64,000 nt of DNA, taken from assembly GCA_041490445.1 (NCBI GenBank), contig JBGPTF010000004.1, positions 62,001 through 126,000 on the forward strand, in the 5' to 3' direction. A model generated the notes under the pieces. The model did no database searches and had not been told where the DNA came from. It worked only from the letters and a program-made list of their open reading frames with translations. This DNA is from JBGPTF01 sp041490445. Its GTDB lineage: Bacteria > Acidobacteriota > Terriglobia > Acidiferrales > UBA7541. How positions within the stretch are numbered: the stretch's first letter is position 1; each line of letters begins with the position of its first letter. A program made the translations under genes and the position numbers. Below are positions 51,783-60,750 of the stretch, one piece after another.

Positions 51783-52916
51783 TCACGAAATCAATCCGCG
51801 CTCTTCCAGTTCGATCTGTGCTTTCTCTTCGGGCGCTGCGGCATCCGCCCCGCCGGACCACTGCAGCACATCCTCCACGCCGGAAGGGAAAAGATGTTTC
51901 GGTTCGAAGCCAAGCAGCCGGCGGATCTTCGTGGTATCCGCCCAGCAGTGCCGGATGTCGCCGGCGCGGGCCTGAAACTTCGGCTGCAACTCGCCCTGAT
52001 AACCGAGTCGCTCGGCAAGCGCCGCCGCAACTTCCAGTATGCTGGTGGGCTTGCCCGTGCCCACGTTGAGAATTTTGTCATTCGCCTCGCTCCGCTCAAA
52101 CGCAAGTACGGTGGCGCGCACCAGGTCGCTGACGTGGATGAAATCGCGGCTCTGCCGTCCGTCCTCGTAAATGATCGGTGCGCGGCCCTGCACCAGGCGC
52201 GAAGCAAAAATCTTCACCACGCCCGTGTAGGGATTCGAGAGTGCCTGTCGCGGCCCGTACGCGTTGAAATACCGCAGCACGGCGATCGGAATGCCGTAGG
52301 CGCGCGAAACGCACAGGAACATTTCTTCCTGGCCGTGTTTCGTGATCGCGTAAATGCTCTGAGGGGATGCCGGCTTTTCCTCGTCGGTGGGCAGCGGCGT
52401 CAACGGCGCGGAACACCCTTTGCCTTCCATCGCCGCCGGGCAATGCAGCTCCCAATCGCGCGCCTCCACTTGTGCGGGAGTCCTCATCTTCGGGAACACC
52501 ACGCCGTGCACCGGGCAGGAGTATTTTCCCTCGCCGTACACCGTCACCGAAGAAGCGGCCACGACTTTTTGCACCGGCGTTTTTTCGTTGGCGAGAATTT
52601 CGAGAAAGTTTGCGGCGCCCAGCGAATTCAGTTCCACGTAGTCGCGGATCCGGTACATGGAATCGCCCACGCCGACCGCGCCCGCGAGGTAGAAAACCCC
52701 TTGGATGCCGTCCAGCGAGCGCCGCAGCGCATCGAGGTCGCGCAGATCGCCGCGCACGAATTCCGCGTCCGGGTTTAGATATTTCGGAACCTGTCCAGCG
52801 GCGTGCACCTGCGGGTCGAGGTTATCGAACACGCGAACGGCGTAGCCTTTTGCCAGAAGTGAGTCAACCAGGTGGGAGCCGATGAAGCCCGCCCCGCCGA
52901 TGACAAGTACCCGCAT
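51783..52916 (-). CDS. NAD-dependent nucleotide-sugar epimerase with Cys-rich insertion
   Basis: A 377-aa extended SDR enzyme like UDP-glucose 4-epimerase. Cofactor motif GGAGFIGSHLVDSL, active-site Ser in AASSVTVYGEG, Tyr/Lys in YAITKHGQE, and RQSRDFIHVSDLV. An insertion of about 45 residues after the active-site Ser (SCPVHGVVFPK through HCPAAMEGKGC) carries four cysteines and a histidine and may bind zinc. It stands between two methyltransferase genes. The sugar could be Gal, GalA or a related one. Confidence 0.82.
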   Translation of the reverse strand: MRVLVIGGAGFIGSHLVDSLLAKGYAVRVFDNLDPQVHAAGQVPKYLNPDAEFVRGDLRDLDALRRSLDGIQGVFYLAGAVGVGDSMYRIRDYVELNSLGAANFLEILANEKTPVQKVVAASSVTVYGEGKYSCPVHGVVFPKMRTPAQVEARDWELHCPAAMEGKGCSAPLTPLPTDEEKPASPQSIYAITKHGQEEMFLCVSRAYGIPIAVLRYFNAYGPRQALSNPYTGVVKIFASRLVQGRAPIIYEDGRQSRDFIHVSDLVRATVLAFERSEANDKILNVGTGKPTSILEVAAALAERLGYQGELQPKFQARAGDIRHCWADTTKIRRLLGFEPKHLFPSGVEDVLQWSGGADAAAPEEKAQIELEERGLIS

Positions 52917-53092
52917 CTACTGTCCCCCAGGACTCGGCAAGATGCTCGTTGTTTCTGCCCATCGCGCGCTGCCGGCGCCTTCAGGCAGCGGGCGCTCGTC
53001 GTAGGTTATCCCTTGTGACTGGGTTCCGAGCCCACATCATTCCATCTTCTCGCCGGACCGCGCGCCGGCGGCTCCTCGAATGCCCCGGTTCG

Positions 53093-53827
53093 TTACTTTC
53101 TCAAGAATCCGACCCCGCGCAAAATCTTCGCCAGGGGGGCGTTCGCGGCCTGCGCAAATTCCGGAAACGCCGGATTCCACGACGCATCGTCCGCGAGCAG
53201 CAGGCCCCCTGGCCGAATATGGGGGTAGGCCCGCTCGAACTCGAACCGCATCTGTTCGTACGTGTGCAGACTGTCGTGAATGAAGACGTCCACGGTGCCG
53301 AGACGCTCGAAAAGCTCTGGCAAAAGGGTTCGCGAATCGCCGAGATGGATTTCCCAGCGGTCCCGCAGCTCGCTCGGAACGATCCACCCCGGTGTTTTTC
53401 CGCGCGGCAGGTACGACGTATCGCCGATCTCGATCGAGTGCAGCGTTCCCCGTTGGTTGTTCCGCAACGCCAGCAACACGTAGGCGCTCGAAACGCCGCT
53501 GGCGACGCCGGTCTCGACCACAAGTTCCGGCCGCAAGGCGCGGATGGTGGCGTACTGCAGCAGCACTTTTTTTGCGAAGAGATCGGCTCCCGCAACGCCG
53601 GCATTGCGAAAAGCAGATTCCTGGGTCCGCAGATGGCCGATGAAACTGGGCGTCCGCGCGGGCTCATCGAGGTATCGCCGGATGCTTCTCGCTGGGACGC
53701 CTGTTGCCGCCGCAAGGAACCGCTCATCCGCGAGCGTGAATTCCCCGAGAAGGGCTTTTGCCACGTAGGCCGGATTCCGCCAGGCAAAGCGGATTCGCTC
53801 TCGGGTATTTTGGAACAGCCACTTCAT
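53093..53827 (-). CDS. class I SAM-dependent methyltransferase (methyltransf_24-like)
   Basis: A 244-aa protein with VVETGVASGVSSAYVL as motif I, HSIEIGD as the acidic beta-2 end and FIHDSLHTYEQMRFEFE, DDASWNPAF. This is the pattern of the methyltransf_24 or cephalosporin-hydroxylase-like family found in glycan loci. The N-terminal 70 residues are basic and helical. ATG 53827 overlaps the GT4 stop as ATGA. The target is unknown. Confidence 0.8.
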   Translation of the reverse strand: MKWLFQNTRERIRFAWRNPAYVAKALLGEFTLADERFLAAATGVPARSIRRYLDEPARTPSFIGHLRTQESAFRNAGVAGADLFAKKVLLQYATIRALRPELVVETGVASGVSSAYVLLALRNNQRGTLHSIEIGDTSYLPRGKTPGWIVPSELRDRWEIHLGDSRTLLPELFERLGTVDVFIHDSLHTYEQMRFEFERAYPHIRPGGLLLADDASWNPAFPEFAQAANAPLAKILRGVGFLRK

Positions 53828-55065
53828 TTCAAATCCCCACTCTCTGGATGGCGCGAGATCCGCCGGTCCTTCTTCCTGCGCCGCGCCCCTGCCACCGCGT
53901 CGATCACCGCCGCGATGTTTTCACGGTGCGACCACGTCTCCATCCGCTTCGCCGCTGCCAGCCCCATTTCGCGCAGCCGGGCGCGGTCCGGCATCGCCCC
54001 GCCCAGAATCTTGCTCAGGGCTTCGATGTCTCCGCACGGAAAAATGTAGCCGGTTTGCCCGTGCCGCACGAGGTCGAACCGTCCGCGAATCTTGTCGCTC
54101 AGCGCGACGGGGCACTCACAGAGCATAGCTTCGCACACAACGACGGGGCAAGGATCGTATTCCGAGGGCAGCACGAAAAGATCGGCGGCCCGGTACACTG
54201 CCGGCAGGCCGGACTGGTTCACGAAGCCGAGAAACCGCACGCGTTCGGCGACACCCAGCGCGCGCGATTCTGCCTCGAGCGCGGCGCGGAGCAGCCCTTC
54301 GCCCGCAAACACGAGGTAAGAACCGGGCACGGCGGCCTTCGCAAATGCTTGCAGCACGTCGTGCGGCCGTTTCCAGGGTTGCAGCTTCGCGCAAAACAGC
54401 GCCACCGGGGCTTCCTCGGGAATTTGCCAGCCGCGGCGCACGGCCGCGCGGTCCACTTCCACGACGCGAGCGCGCCACCATTCGTTGTCCGCCGCGAAGG
54501 GGGTGAGCGAAATCTTCTCCTCCGGGATTCCCAGGCTGTGGACGTACTCGCTCCCCGCCGTGGACCCGGTGAGCACGGTGTCCGCCAGCCCGAAAATCTT
54601 CGGCAGGAGAAATTTCTTCACCGGAATCTTCCAGCGCTTGCCGTCGCGGGGCTGGATGCTGGCCGCGTCCGTGCCGAACAGAATGGGCACACCGCGAAGT
54701 TTGGCGGCCGCCAGCGCGATCCAGAAGCTGGCATAGGCATATCCGGTATAGGCCACCACGGCGTCGAAGTTTCCCATTCGCACCATCGCCCACAGCCCGG
54801 GATTGATCAGTCCGAAAAAGCGCTCGATCTTTCCGATGGGCGAGCGATTCGGCACCTGCACCCAGCGGTAGCCTTCGAACAGAGGCACGTCCCATGTCAC
54901 TTCCACGCCGAATCCGGGGTCCACGCCGCGTTCGGCGCCTTGCAGGCTGCAATACGCCACCAGAATGTCCAGCCTCGGGTCCTTCGCCATATCCCGAAAG
55001 ACGGGAGAGGCGTACTGGATGGGATGAGAACAGATCAGCAGTAGGCGATACCGGCGGTCATCCAT
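53824..55065 (-). CDS. GT4-like glycosyltransferase
   Basis: A 413-aa GT-B protein. It begins LLLICSHPIQYASPVFRDMA, the opening of a known GT4 group. The donor half shows ALFCAKLQPWKRPHDVLQAF, YLVFAGEGLLRAALEAE and LPSEYDPCPVVVCEAMLCECPV. The C-terminus is basic. Its start overlaps the end of the GT-B gene before it by eight bases, its end the methyltransferase start. The sugar is unknown. Confidence 0.85.
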   Translation of the reverse strand: MDDRRYRLLLICSHPIQYASPVFRDMAKDPRLDILVAYCSLQGAERGVDPGFGVEVTWDVPLFEGYRWVQVPNRSPIGKIERFFGLINPGLWAMVRMGNFDAVVAYTGYAYASFWIALAAAKLRGVPILFGTDAASIQPRDGKRWKIPVKKFLLPKIFGLADTVLTGSTAGSEYVHSLGIPEEKISLTPFAADNEWWRARVVEVDRAAVRRGWQIPEEAPVALFCAKLQPWKRPHDVLQAFAKAAVPGSYLVFAGEGLLRAALEAESRALGVAERVRFLGFVNQSGLPAVYRAADLFVLPSEYDPCPVVVCEAMLCECPVALSDKIRGRFDLVRHGQTGYIFPCGDIEALSKILGGAMPDRARLREMGLAAAKRMETWSHRENIAAVIDAVAGARRRKKDRRISRHPESGDLK

Positions 55066-56143
55066 TGCCCAGCGCCCTCAAGAACTTCTCCGCGATCTGG
55101 TCCCAATCAAAATGAGTCGCCTGGGCTCGGCGGCTGCGTTGCCCCAATTCCCGCCGGTAATGTTCATCGCTCAGCACCCGGGCGAGCGCATCCGCCAGCG
55201 CTTCGCGGTCGAGCCACGGTGCCAGCGCCAGGCCCGCTTCGGAAAGCGGGTAGCAAGAATTGAGTTCTCCATAACCGACGACAGGCAGCCCGCAGACCAC
55301 GCCCGCGAGCACGCTGCTGCGCCGCGGCGACACCAGTCCGCGAACGGAAAGAAATGCGTCGGCTTCGGCAAGCGCCCGCCCGACTCCTTCTGCGGGCAGC
55401 ACCCCAAGAACCGAAACCTCCACGCCGCAACCGTCCAGGGACTTCCGGAAAGCATCTCCTGTTTCCGCCGAGCCGCGCCCCAGAACAACCAGGCGGAGCG
55501 CGCCTGCCTGTTTCCATGCCCGGCGCATGGCATAGGCAATGTCGGCGATTTCGCGCGGGCCATCGCCGCTTCCGGTGACACCGTAAACCGCCACCACTTT
55601 TGTATTTCCTTCGTGAGAAGGCTCTTTCGGCAGATAGCCGTTGCTTGCGGGAAGATTCGCGCCGATCGGGATAAACAAGGCTTTCTCGCGGCCTTTCCGG
55701 AGCCAGGGAATTTGTTCCGTAGGGACCGTAAAGATACTTCGCTCCGCCAGCGCGTACGCCGAATCCATCACCCAGCCTTGGCACATGCGGCGCGTGGCAT
55801 CCGCAAGCCGTCTCCCCCTGAAGCTGGTCGAGTCGTGAAAGACCACCGCGCAGCGCGCGCCGTGTTTTCGAAGCGTTTGTAGCGCCGCGTAGGCCCCGAG
55901 GGAAAAACCGCGCCGCGACCAGCTCAGCGCCGTGTACTGCAGCAGCACCCACCTGCCTCGCCAGGCCTCGCCTTCGGCCGCCAGCCAGCGCAGCGAGGGC
56001 CGCCAGCCCCGCTCCTCCCAGGGCATTCGAACCAGCTCGAGAACCTGTCCCTTTCGCGCCAGCGCGGCGGCGAGGTATTCACAATAATCCCCCACGCCAT
56101 CCGTCGGCTCGTCCTTTTTTCCGAGGAGTGCAATCCAATTCAT
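55058..56143 (-). CDS. GT-B-like glycosyltransferase
   Basis: A 361-aa protein with MNWIALLGKKDEPTDGVGDYC at the N-terminus, VVAVYGVTGSGDGPREIADIA in the linker region, and FLSVRGLVSPRRSSVLAGVVCGLPVVGY in the donor half. The last is more diverged than in the other GT4 genes, and the usual E-x7-E pair is not clear, so it may be a different GT family or have lost the typical donor contact. ATG 56143 overlaps the GT-C-like stop (ATGA). Confidence 0.7.
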   Translation of the reverse strand: MNWIALLGKKDEPTDGVGDYCEYLAAALARKGQVLELVRMPWEERGWRPSLRWLAAEGEAWRGRWVLLQYTALSWSRRGFSLGAYAALQTLRKHGARCAVVFHDSTSFRGRRLADATRRMCQGWVMDSAYALAERSIFTVPTEQIPWLRKGREKALFIPIGANLPASNGYLPKEPSHEGNTKVVAVYGVTGSGDGPREIADIAYAMRRAWKQAGALRLVVLGRGSAETGDAFRKSLDGCGVEVSVLGVLPAEGVGRALAEADAFLSVRGLVSPRRSSVLAGVVCGLPVVGYGELNSCYPLSEAGLALAPWLDREALADALARVLSDEHYRRELGQRSRRAQATHFDWDQIAEKFLRALGNG

Positions 56144-57831
56144 CGCGCTGCGCCGAGGGGATCCTTGCTGGGAATGGTCTCCGGCTGGCCCGCTGCTGCC
56201 GGGGACGCCTGCGTGCTGCCCATTCGAAAGAAGACGAACGCTTTCGCGTCCGGCGCTTGAAACGAGCCGGCAAGAGAGTAGTTTTGCCGGAACCATGCGG
56301 CACCGGCGTCATGGCTGCCCCGCATCCTCTCCACGTCCTCCGGATAGAAAACCACGACGTCGGCGTCAAATTCTCTCGCTGCCTTCGGCAACCAGTTTTC
56401 GCCGTAGGCGCGCTTGATCGCGACCGTGCGCGGCGTCACCAGCCCCATCGAATCGTAAATGTAGCGGTCGGTCCTGTAGCCGACCAGCCCAATGTGTTCG
56501 AGAAAGACTCGCGCGTCTGCTCCGGTGTTTTTCTCGATCAGCGCGCTCACTTGCGTCCAAACCCTTGGCGCGGGAGCCTGCAAAAGAGGCCGCAACCGCC
56601 ATCCGCCATAGACGAGCGTCAGCGCGCCCAGCAGCGTCCAGGCCAGGCGCTCGTCCAATCGAGGCAGCAGGTGCCACGCCCCGGCGAGTTCGTGCAGGCC
56701 GGCCAGCCCGCAGAGCGCCACGAGGTAATACGCCCACTTCACGGGCACGAAATACCACTCGAAGAGCGGCGCGCGCCCCAGCAGGAATGCCACGTTGTAG
56801 CAGATCAGAAACGCCGCTAGGGGACGAAGGGCAGGGAATCGCCGCCACAGATGCACCATGCCGGCCACAACAATTCCCAGGGTCAGCGGAATCGTGAGCC
56901 AGCCGGCTTTCGCCGATTGCGCTCCCGGAACGAAGCTCGCAAAAAAGGCGAGCAGGTATTCCTTGTCAAACAGATGGAACGCGCCGTGACTCACGGCTTT
57001 GCCCACGAGCGATTGCGGAATGACGCTGTGAAAATAAATCGCGGCGAAAATGTACCAGGGCAGAATGGTCAGGAGGAAAAGACCCGCCGCCCGCGCCACC
57101 TGCTGCACTTTTCGCTCGTGATCTTCGAAGAGCAGGTGCAGCCCCAGCACGCCGGTCCAGATGACCGTGTCGATCCGCGCAAGCAGCAGCAGGCCGCAGA
57201 GAAACGCGACCGCGCCGAATCGACCGCGCTCGAAAAGAAGCAGGGAGAGGGCCATCAAAAACAGAACGACCGGCGTTTCCATCCCGGAAACGCTGATCGA
57301 GACGAACGCCGGAAAGACCCCGAGGACGATCAGGTACACGCGCGCGAGTGGAGGTGGAACTCTGGCGCGGCGAACGACGGCCGCCGTCGCCCACATGGCT
57401 CCAACAAAGCTGAGAACGCAGAGAATCAACGCGATTGTTTCGATGTGCGCGATGCCGAAGAGTCGGCCGAGGCCCGCAAGAAGCATTGTGAAAAGCGGCG
57501 TCGTCGTGCCCCAGACGTGCTCGCCGCGGTTGAAGACGAATCCCCAGCCCCGCGCCAGATGGGCGGCATAACGAAACGTGATGTAGCCGTCGTCGAAAAG
57601 AAAGTCGGGGACCAGATGCAGGCTCGCGGTGACCCGCACGCCCAGCGACGCAGCAAGGATCAGCCAGAGAGTCTTCCGTCCGGCCCCTTCGCGCTGTTCA
57701 GCGCCCGATGCTTTTTTCCAAGCCGTCGCCACGCCTGGAGTCCCATCCTCTTGAAAATCGGTCCGGGGATCGCCCGGACGGCCGCCATGATCCAGCGCCA
57801 GAATCACGGCAGGTACGCCACATCCTTGCAC
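56140..57831 (-). CDS. AftB-like GT-C membrane glycosyltransferase
   Basis: A 563-aa multi-spanning protein with a soluble C-terminal 150 residues. The first periplasmic loop reads FLFDDGYITFRYAAHLARG, then FVFNRGEHVWGTTTPL. This DD-xxI-xxRYA...G-x-VFN-x-GE-x-V-x-G-x-T pattern resembles mycobacterial arabinofuranosyltransferases of the AftB/Rv3805c type, which use decaprenyl-phospho-arabinose. The neighbouring DprE1-like and HAD-UbiA genes make the same type of donor, so the context agrees. The start is uncertain: GTG 57831 is the longest; GTG 57807 and GTG 57732 are alternatives. Its stop overlaps the next start (ATGA). Confidence 0.72.
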   Translation of the reverse strand: MQGCGVPAVILALDHGGRPGDPRTDFQEDGTPGVATAWKKASGAEQREGAGRKTLWLILAASLGVRVTASLHLVPDFLFDDGYITFRYAAHLARGWGFVFNRGEHVWGTTTPLFTMLLAGLGRLFGIAHIETIALILCVLSFVGAMWATAAVVRRARVPPPLARVYLIVLGVFPAFVSISVSGMETPVVLFLMALSLLLFERGRFGAVAFLCGLLLLARIDTVIWTGVLGLHLLFEDHERKVQQVARAAGLFLLTILPWYIFAAIYFHSVIPQSLVGKAVSHGAFHLFDKEYLLAFFASFVPGAQSAKAGWLTIPLTLGIVVAGMVHLWRRFPALRPLAAFLICYNVAFLLGRAPLFEWYFVPVKWAYYLVALCGLAGLHELAGAWHLLPRLDERLAWTLLGALTLVYGGWRLRPLLQAPAPRVWTQVSALIEKNTGADARVFLEHIGLVGYRTDRYIYDSMGLVTPRTVAIKRAYGENWLPKAAREFDADVVVFYPEDVERMRGSHDAGAAWFRQNYSLAGSFQAPDAKAFVFFRMGSTQASPAAAGQPETIPSKDPLGAAR

Positions 57832-57864
57832 GAAATCACCGCGAGGCAGCCGCTTTGCTGTTTT

Positions 57865-59262
57865 TCAAAATGGTTTGCGGACTAATGCGCGATCGCTGAG
57901 GTGGCCCCGGCGATCGGCACACACTTCGAGCGCTCCTTCGGTTCCTCCGCCAGTGACGCGCCTCCATAAACTGGATGAAAATTTCGGATCAACGAAGCGG
58001 CAAAACTCCCGCCATTGCGGATACATCCCCTGATACGTTTCCGCGGACATGCGCGCATCTTTCGCCGCGTACACAGCGCCGTCGTGGGCCAGTACGATTT
58101 TGTCGAGCTCGTTCAGCAGCCGCAGTGTCTTTTCGCCTTCGAACGCGAAATCGAGCGCCAGCGTGGTTCCGGGCCGCGGGAAAGACATCATCCCAGGGGA
58201 ACGAATGCTGCCGAACATTTTAAGGACGCTCAATGCCGGCGCCGCGCCCGCGCGCTCTACCGCGCGCAGGATTCCGCCGATGGAATCTACGGCATCCTCG
58301 GGCCGCACCACGCATTGATACTGCAGAAATCCGCGCGGCCCGTAGAGACGGTTCCAGTCTTCGATGGCGTCCAGGGGAAAGAAAAACGTGTCGTAGGGGA
58401 CGAACTTCTCCGAGCCGTCGCGGCCGCGGGCATGGAAATAGGCGCTATTGAACGCGCGAATCGTCCACCGGTTCAGCAGAAAATTCGGTGCGTCGAAAGG
58501 GATGCGGAGCCGGTGTGCCCGCCTGCCGTTTGCCAGAGGCGCCCCCTTTCCCTCCGCTTGATTTCCGCGCAGAAAGATCCCTCTTCCCAGGCGCCTGCCG
58601 GTGGCTGTGCAATCGAGCCACGCGACCGTATATTCGAACTCCTTATCCGAGCTTGCCGACACCTCGAAAAACTCTTCGAGCGTCGCAAACCGAATCTGTT
58701 CCACCCGAATCTTCGGGTTGTCGATGCGCTTCAATTGGATTTCGGCCCATAGGATGAGTCCTGTAAGCCCCAGCCCCGCGATGGTCGCCTCGTACAGCCG
58801 GGCATTTTGCGCGGGCGAGCAGAGAAACTGCTCTCCATTCGACCGCAGCACCTGGAACTGCCGCACGTGGCAGCCGAACGTTCCCGCGCGGTGATGGTTC
58901 TTGCCGTGCACATCATTCGCAATCGCCCCGCCCACCGAAATCCATTTCGTGCCGGCCACCGCGGGGAGAAACCAGCCTCGCGGCACGATCCGTTTGAGGA
59001 TCTCCGCGAACGTAACCCCGGCTTCGCAGCGCAGGATGCCTTGCTGCTCGTCGAAGGCGATGAATTGCCGCATAGCGGACGTATCCAGCAGAGTGCCGCC
59101 GTCGTTCTGGCAGCAGTCGCCGTAGCTCCGTCCCTGGCCGTAGGGCAGCACGGTCCCCGGGAAACGATCGAGTTCGGGCATTTCATCGCGACAGAAAACG
59201 GGCACCACCTCGGCGTGCCGCGCCTTCGGGTACCGTCCCCAGGATTCGTAGCGCTTCGTCAC
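57865..59262 (-). CDS. DprE1-like FAD-binding oxidoreductase
   Basis: A 465-aa flavin oxidase of the DprE1 type. The FAD region has YGQGRSYGDCCQNDGG (41-56) and AGTKWISVGGAIANDVHGKN (103-122), with the DprE1-like HGKNHH. The C-terminal part keeps VYAAKDARMSAETYQGMYP with a Lys corresponding to the essential Lys of Mycobacterium DprE1. The family oxidises the 2-OH of decaprenylphospho-ribofuranose as the first half of its epimerisation to arabinofuranose. GTG 59262 is the start. It follows the HAD-UbiA gene by 21 bases. A DprE2 partner was not seen. Confidence 0.82.
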   Translation of the reverse strand: MTKRYESWGRYPKARHAEVVPVFCRDEMPELDRFPGTVLPYGQGRSYGDCCQNDGGTLLDTSAMRQFIAFDEQQGILRCEAGVTFAEILKRIVPRGWFLPAVAGTKWISVGGAIANDVHGKNHHRAGTFGCHVRQFQVLRSNGEQFLCSPAQNARLYEATIAGLGLTGLILWAEIQLKRIDNPKIRVEQIRFATLEEFFEVSASSDKEFEYTVAWLDCTATGRRLGRGIFLRGNQAEGKGAPLANGRRAHRLRIPFDAPNFLLNRWTIRAFNSAYFHARGRDGSEKFVPYDTFFFPLDAIEDWNRLYGPRGFLQYQCVVRPEDAVDSIGGILRAVERAGAAPALSVLKMFGSIRSPGMMSFPRPGTTLALDFAFEGEKTLRLLNELDKIVLAHDGAVYAAKDARMSAETYQGMYPQWREFCRFVDPKFSSSLWRRVTGGGTEGALEVCADRRGHLSDRALVRKPF

Positions 59263-59283
59263 CGGAAGAGTTTGCTACACTCC

Positions 59284-60750
59284 CTAAATCGCCGCCAGGA
59301 TCGCGAGCACGATGCCCGCGCCCACAACGTAGCTTGCAGGATCCTTCAGTGTGAAAATCAGCGGATCGTCGTCCATCTCTCCGCGATGCGCGATGAACCA
59401 GATTCGCGTGACCCAGTAGAGCAGCAGCGCGCACGCCACCCACAAGGCTTGCGGCCGGCGATAGAGCGAGATCACCTCGTGGCTGTTGACGTACAGCGCG
59501 AGAACCAGCACGGAGAGGTATCCGCTCGACGCGCCCATGCTGCGAAGCAGTTCGCGGTCGTCGCCCTGATAATCGCGGCCGTTGGCGCGCAGCGGGGTTG
59601 CTGCGGGAGCCTGCTGGAGTTCGGAATAACGCTTGACGAACGCCAGGCTCAGGAAAAGAAACATCGAAAACGCGAGCAGCCACGGCGTCACTGGCACTTC
59701 CACCGCCAATCCGCCGGCCAGGACGCGCAGCGTGTAGAGCGCCGCAAGCAGAAACACGTCGAGAATCACCATTCTCCGCACCAGCAGGCTGTACGCAACC
59801 CCGCAAGCGAGATAGATCGCCAGCGCCGCTGCGAATCGTGGCGACGGCAGCACCGCTGCCAGCGCGAATCCGCAAACCCCCAGCACCGGCGCCAGGACGG
59901 CTCCCATCCATAGCGGCAGTGCGCCCGACGCGAACGGCCGCTCACGCTTCCGCGCATGCCGGCGATCGTGCTCGAGATCGAAGAGATCGTTCCCCACATA
60001 CACGCCCGAAGCCACCAGGCTGAAGCTCAAGAACGCCAGCAGGCCCCAGAGCAACCGCTGCGTGTCGCCCGCCTTGTGCGCCAGCAGCAGCGGAATCCAC
60101 ACCAGCGCATTTTTCGACCACTGATGCACGCGCAAGGATTTCCAGATTGCCCGCCAACGGCTTGGCCGCTCGCCGAATGTGCGTTCGATTCGCGCCATCT
60201 TGCGCGCGCGCTTGAGCAGATGCGCGCCCGGCTGGACCAGCGACGCCTTCGCGGCCGCCGCGAGCACCGGAAGATCGGCGGTGCTGTCGCCGATGTAATC
60301 GAACTCCAGCGCGCCGAGGTGGCTGCGGATCGAAGCGAGCTTTTGCCGGCCTTTCACGTTGACCCTGCCGTCGCTGGCGATTACCGCAGTAAAAACGCCG
60401 AGATGCCGCGCCACGCCGCGCGCAAACGTTTCGTCCGCCGCGGTGACCAGCCACACTTCTCGGCCTGCCGCTTTCTCCTCGCGCAAATGCCGCACAAGTT
60501 CTTCGCGGTAGGGCAGCCCCGCGGGATCGATCGCCACTTGCTCGGCAAGGCGGCGCTTTGCATATGCCTGGCCGTGCAGCAGCCAGAAGGGGAGCAGCAA
60601 TGCCTGCCACGGCTTCCGCTTCACCGCCGCGAGCGCCGACTCCGAAATCAGATCCGTCGCGATCAGCGTGCCGTCGAGATCTACGCAGAGCGGCCGCGAC
60701 GTCCGCGCATTTCGTTCTTCGCTCTCGGTCATCGGCATCGCCGGCTTCAT
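59284..60750 (-). CDS. HAD phosphatase-UbiA prenyltransferase fusion
   Basis: A 488-aa fusion. The N-terminal HAD domain (20-200) has VDLDGTLI (Asp24, Asp26), LVTAADE and DYIGDSTADLPVL. The C-terminal UbiA-type membrane domain (210-488) has the Asp-rich motif NDLFDLEHDRRH with KRERPFASG after it, as in decaprenyl-phosphate phosphoribosyltransferase (Rv3806c), and VILDVFLLAALYTLRV. Together they could attach phosphoribose from PRPP to a polyprenyl phosphate and remove its 5-phosphate. In mycobacteria these are separate proteins. ATG 60750 overlaps the carbamoyltransferase stop as ATGA. Confidence 0.85.
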   Translation of the reverse strand: MKPAMPMTESEERNARTSRPLCVDLDGTLIATDLISESALAAVKRKPWQALLLPFWLLHGQAYAKRRLAEQVAIDPAGLPYREELVRHLREEKAAGREVWLVTAADETFARGVARHLGVFTAVIASDGRVNVKGRQKLASIRSHLGALEFDYIGDSTADLPVLAAAAKASLVQPGAHLLKRARKMARIERTFGERPSRWRAIWKSLRVHQWSKNALVWIPLLLAHKAGDTQRLLWGLLAFLSFSLVASGVYVGNDLFDLEHDRRHARKRERPFASGALPLWMGAVLAPVLGVCGFALAAVLPSPRFAAALAIYLACGVAYSLLVRRMVILDVFLLAALYTLRVLAGGLAVEVPVTPWLLAFSMFLFLSLAFVKRYSELQQAPAATPLRANGRDYQGDDRELLRSMGASSGYLSVLVLALYVNSHEVISLYRRPQALWVACALLLYWVTRIWFIAHRGEMDDDPLIFTLKDPASYVVGAGIVLAILAAI

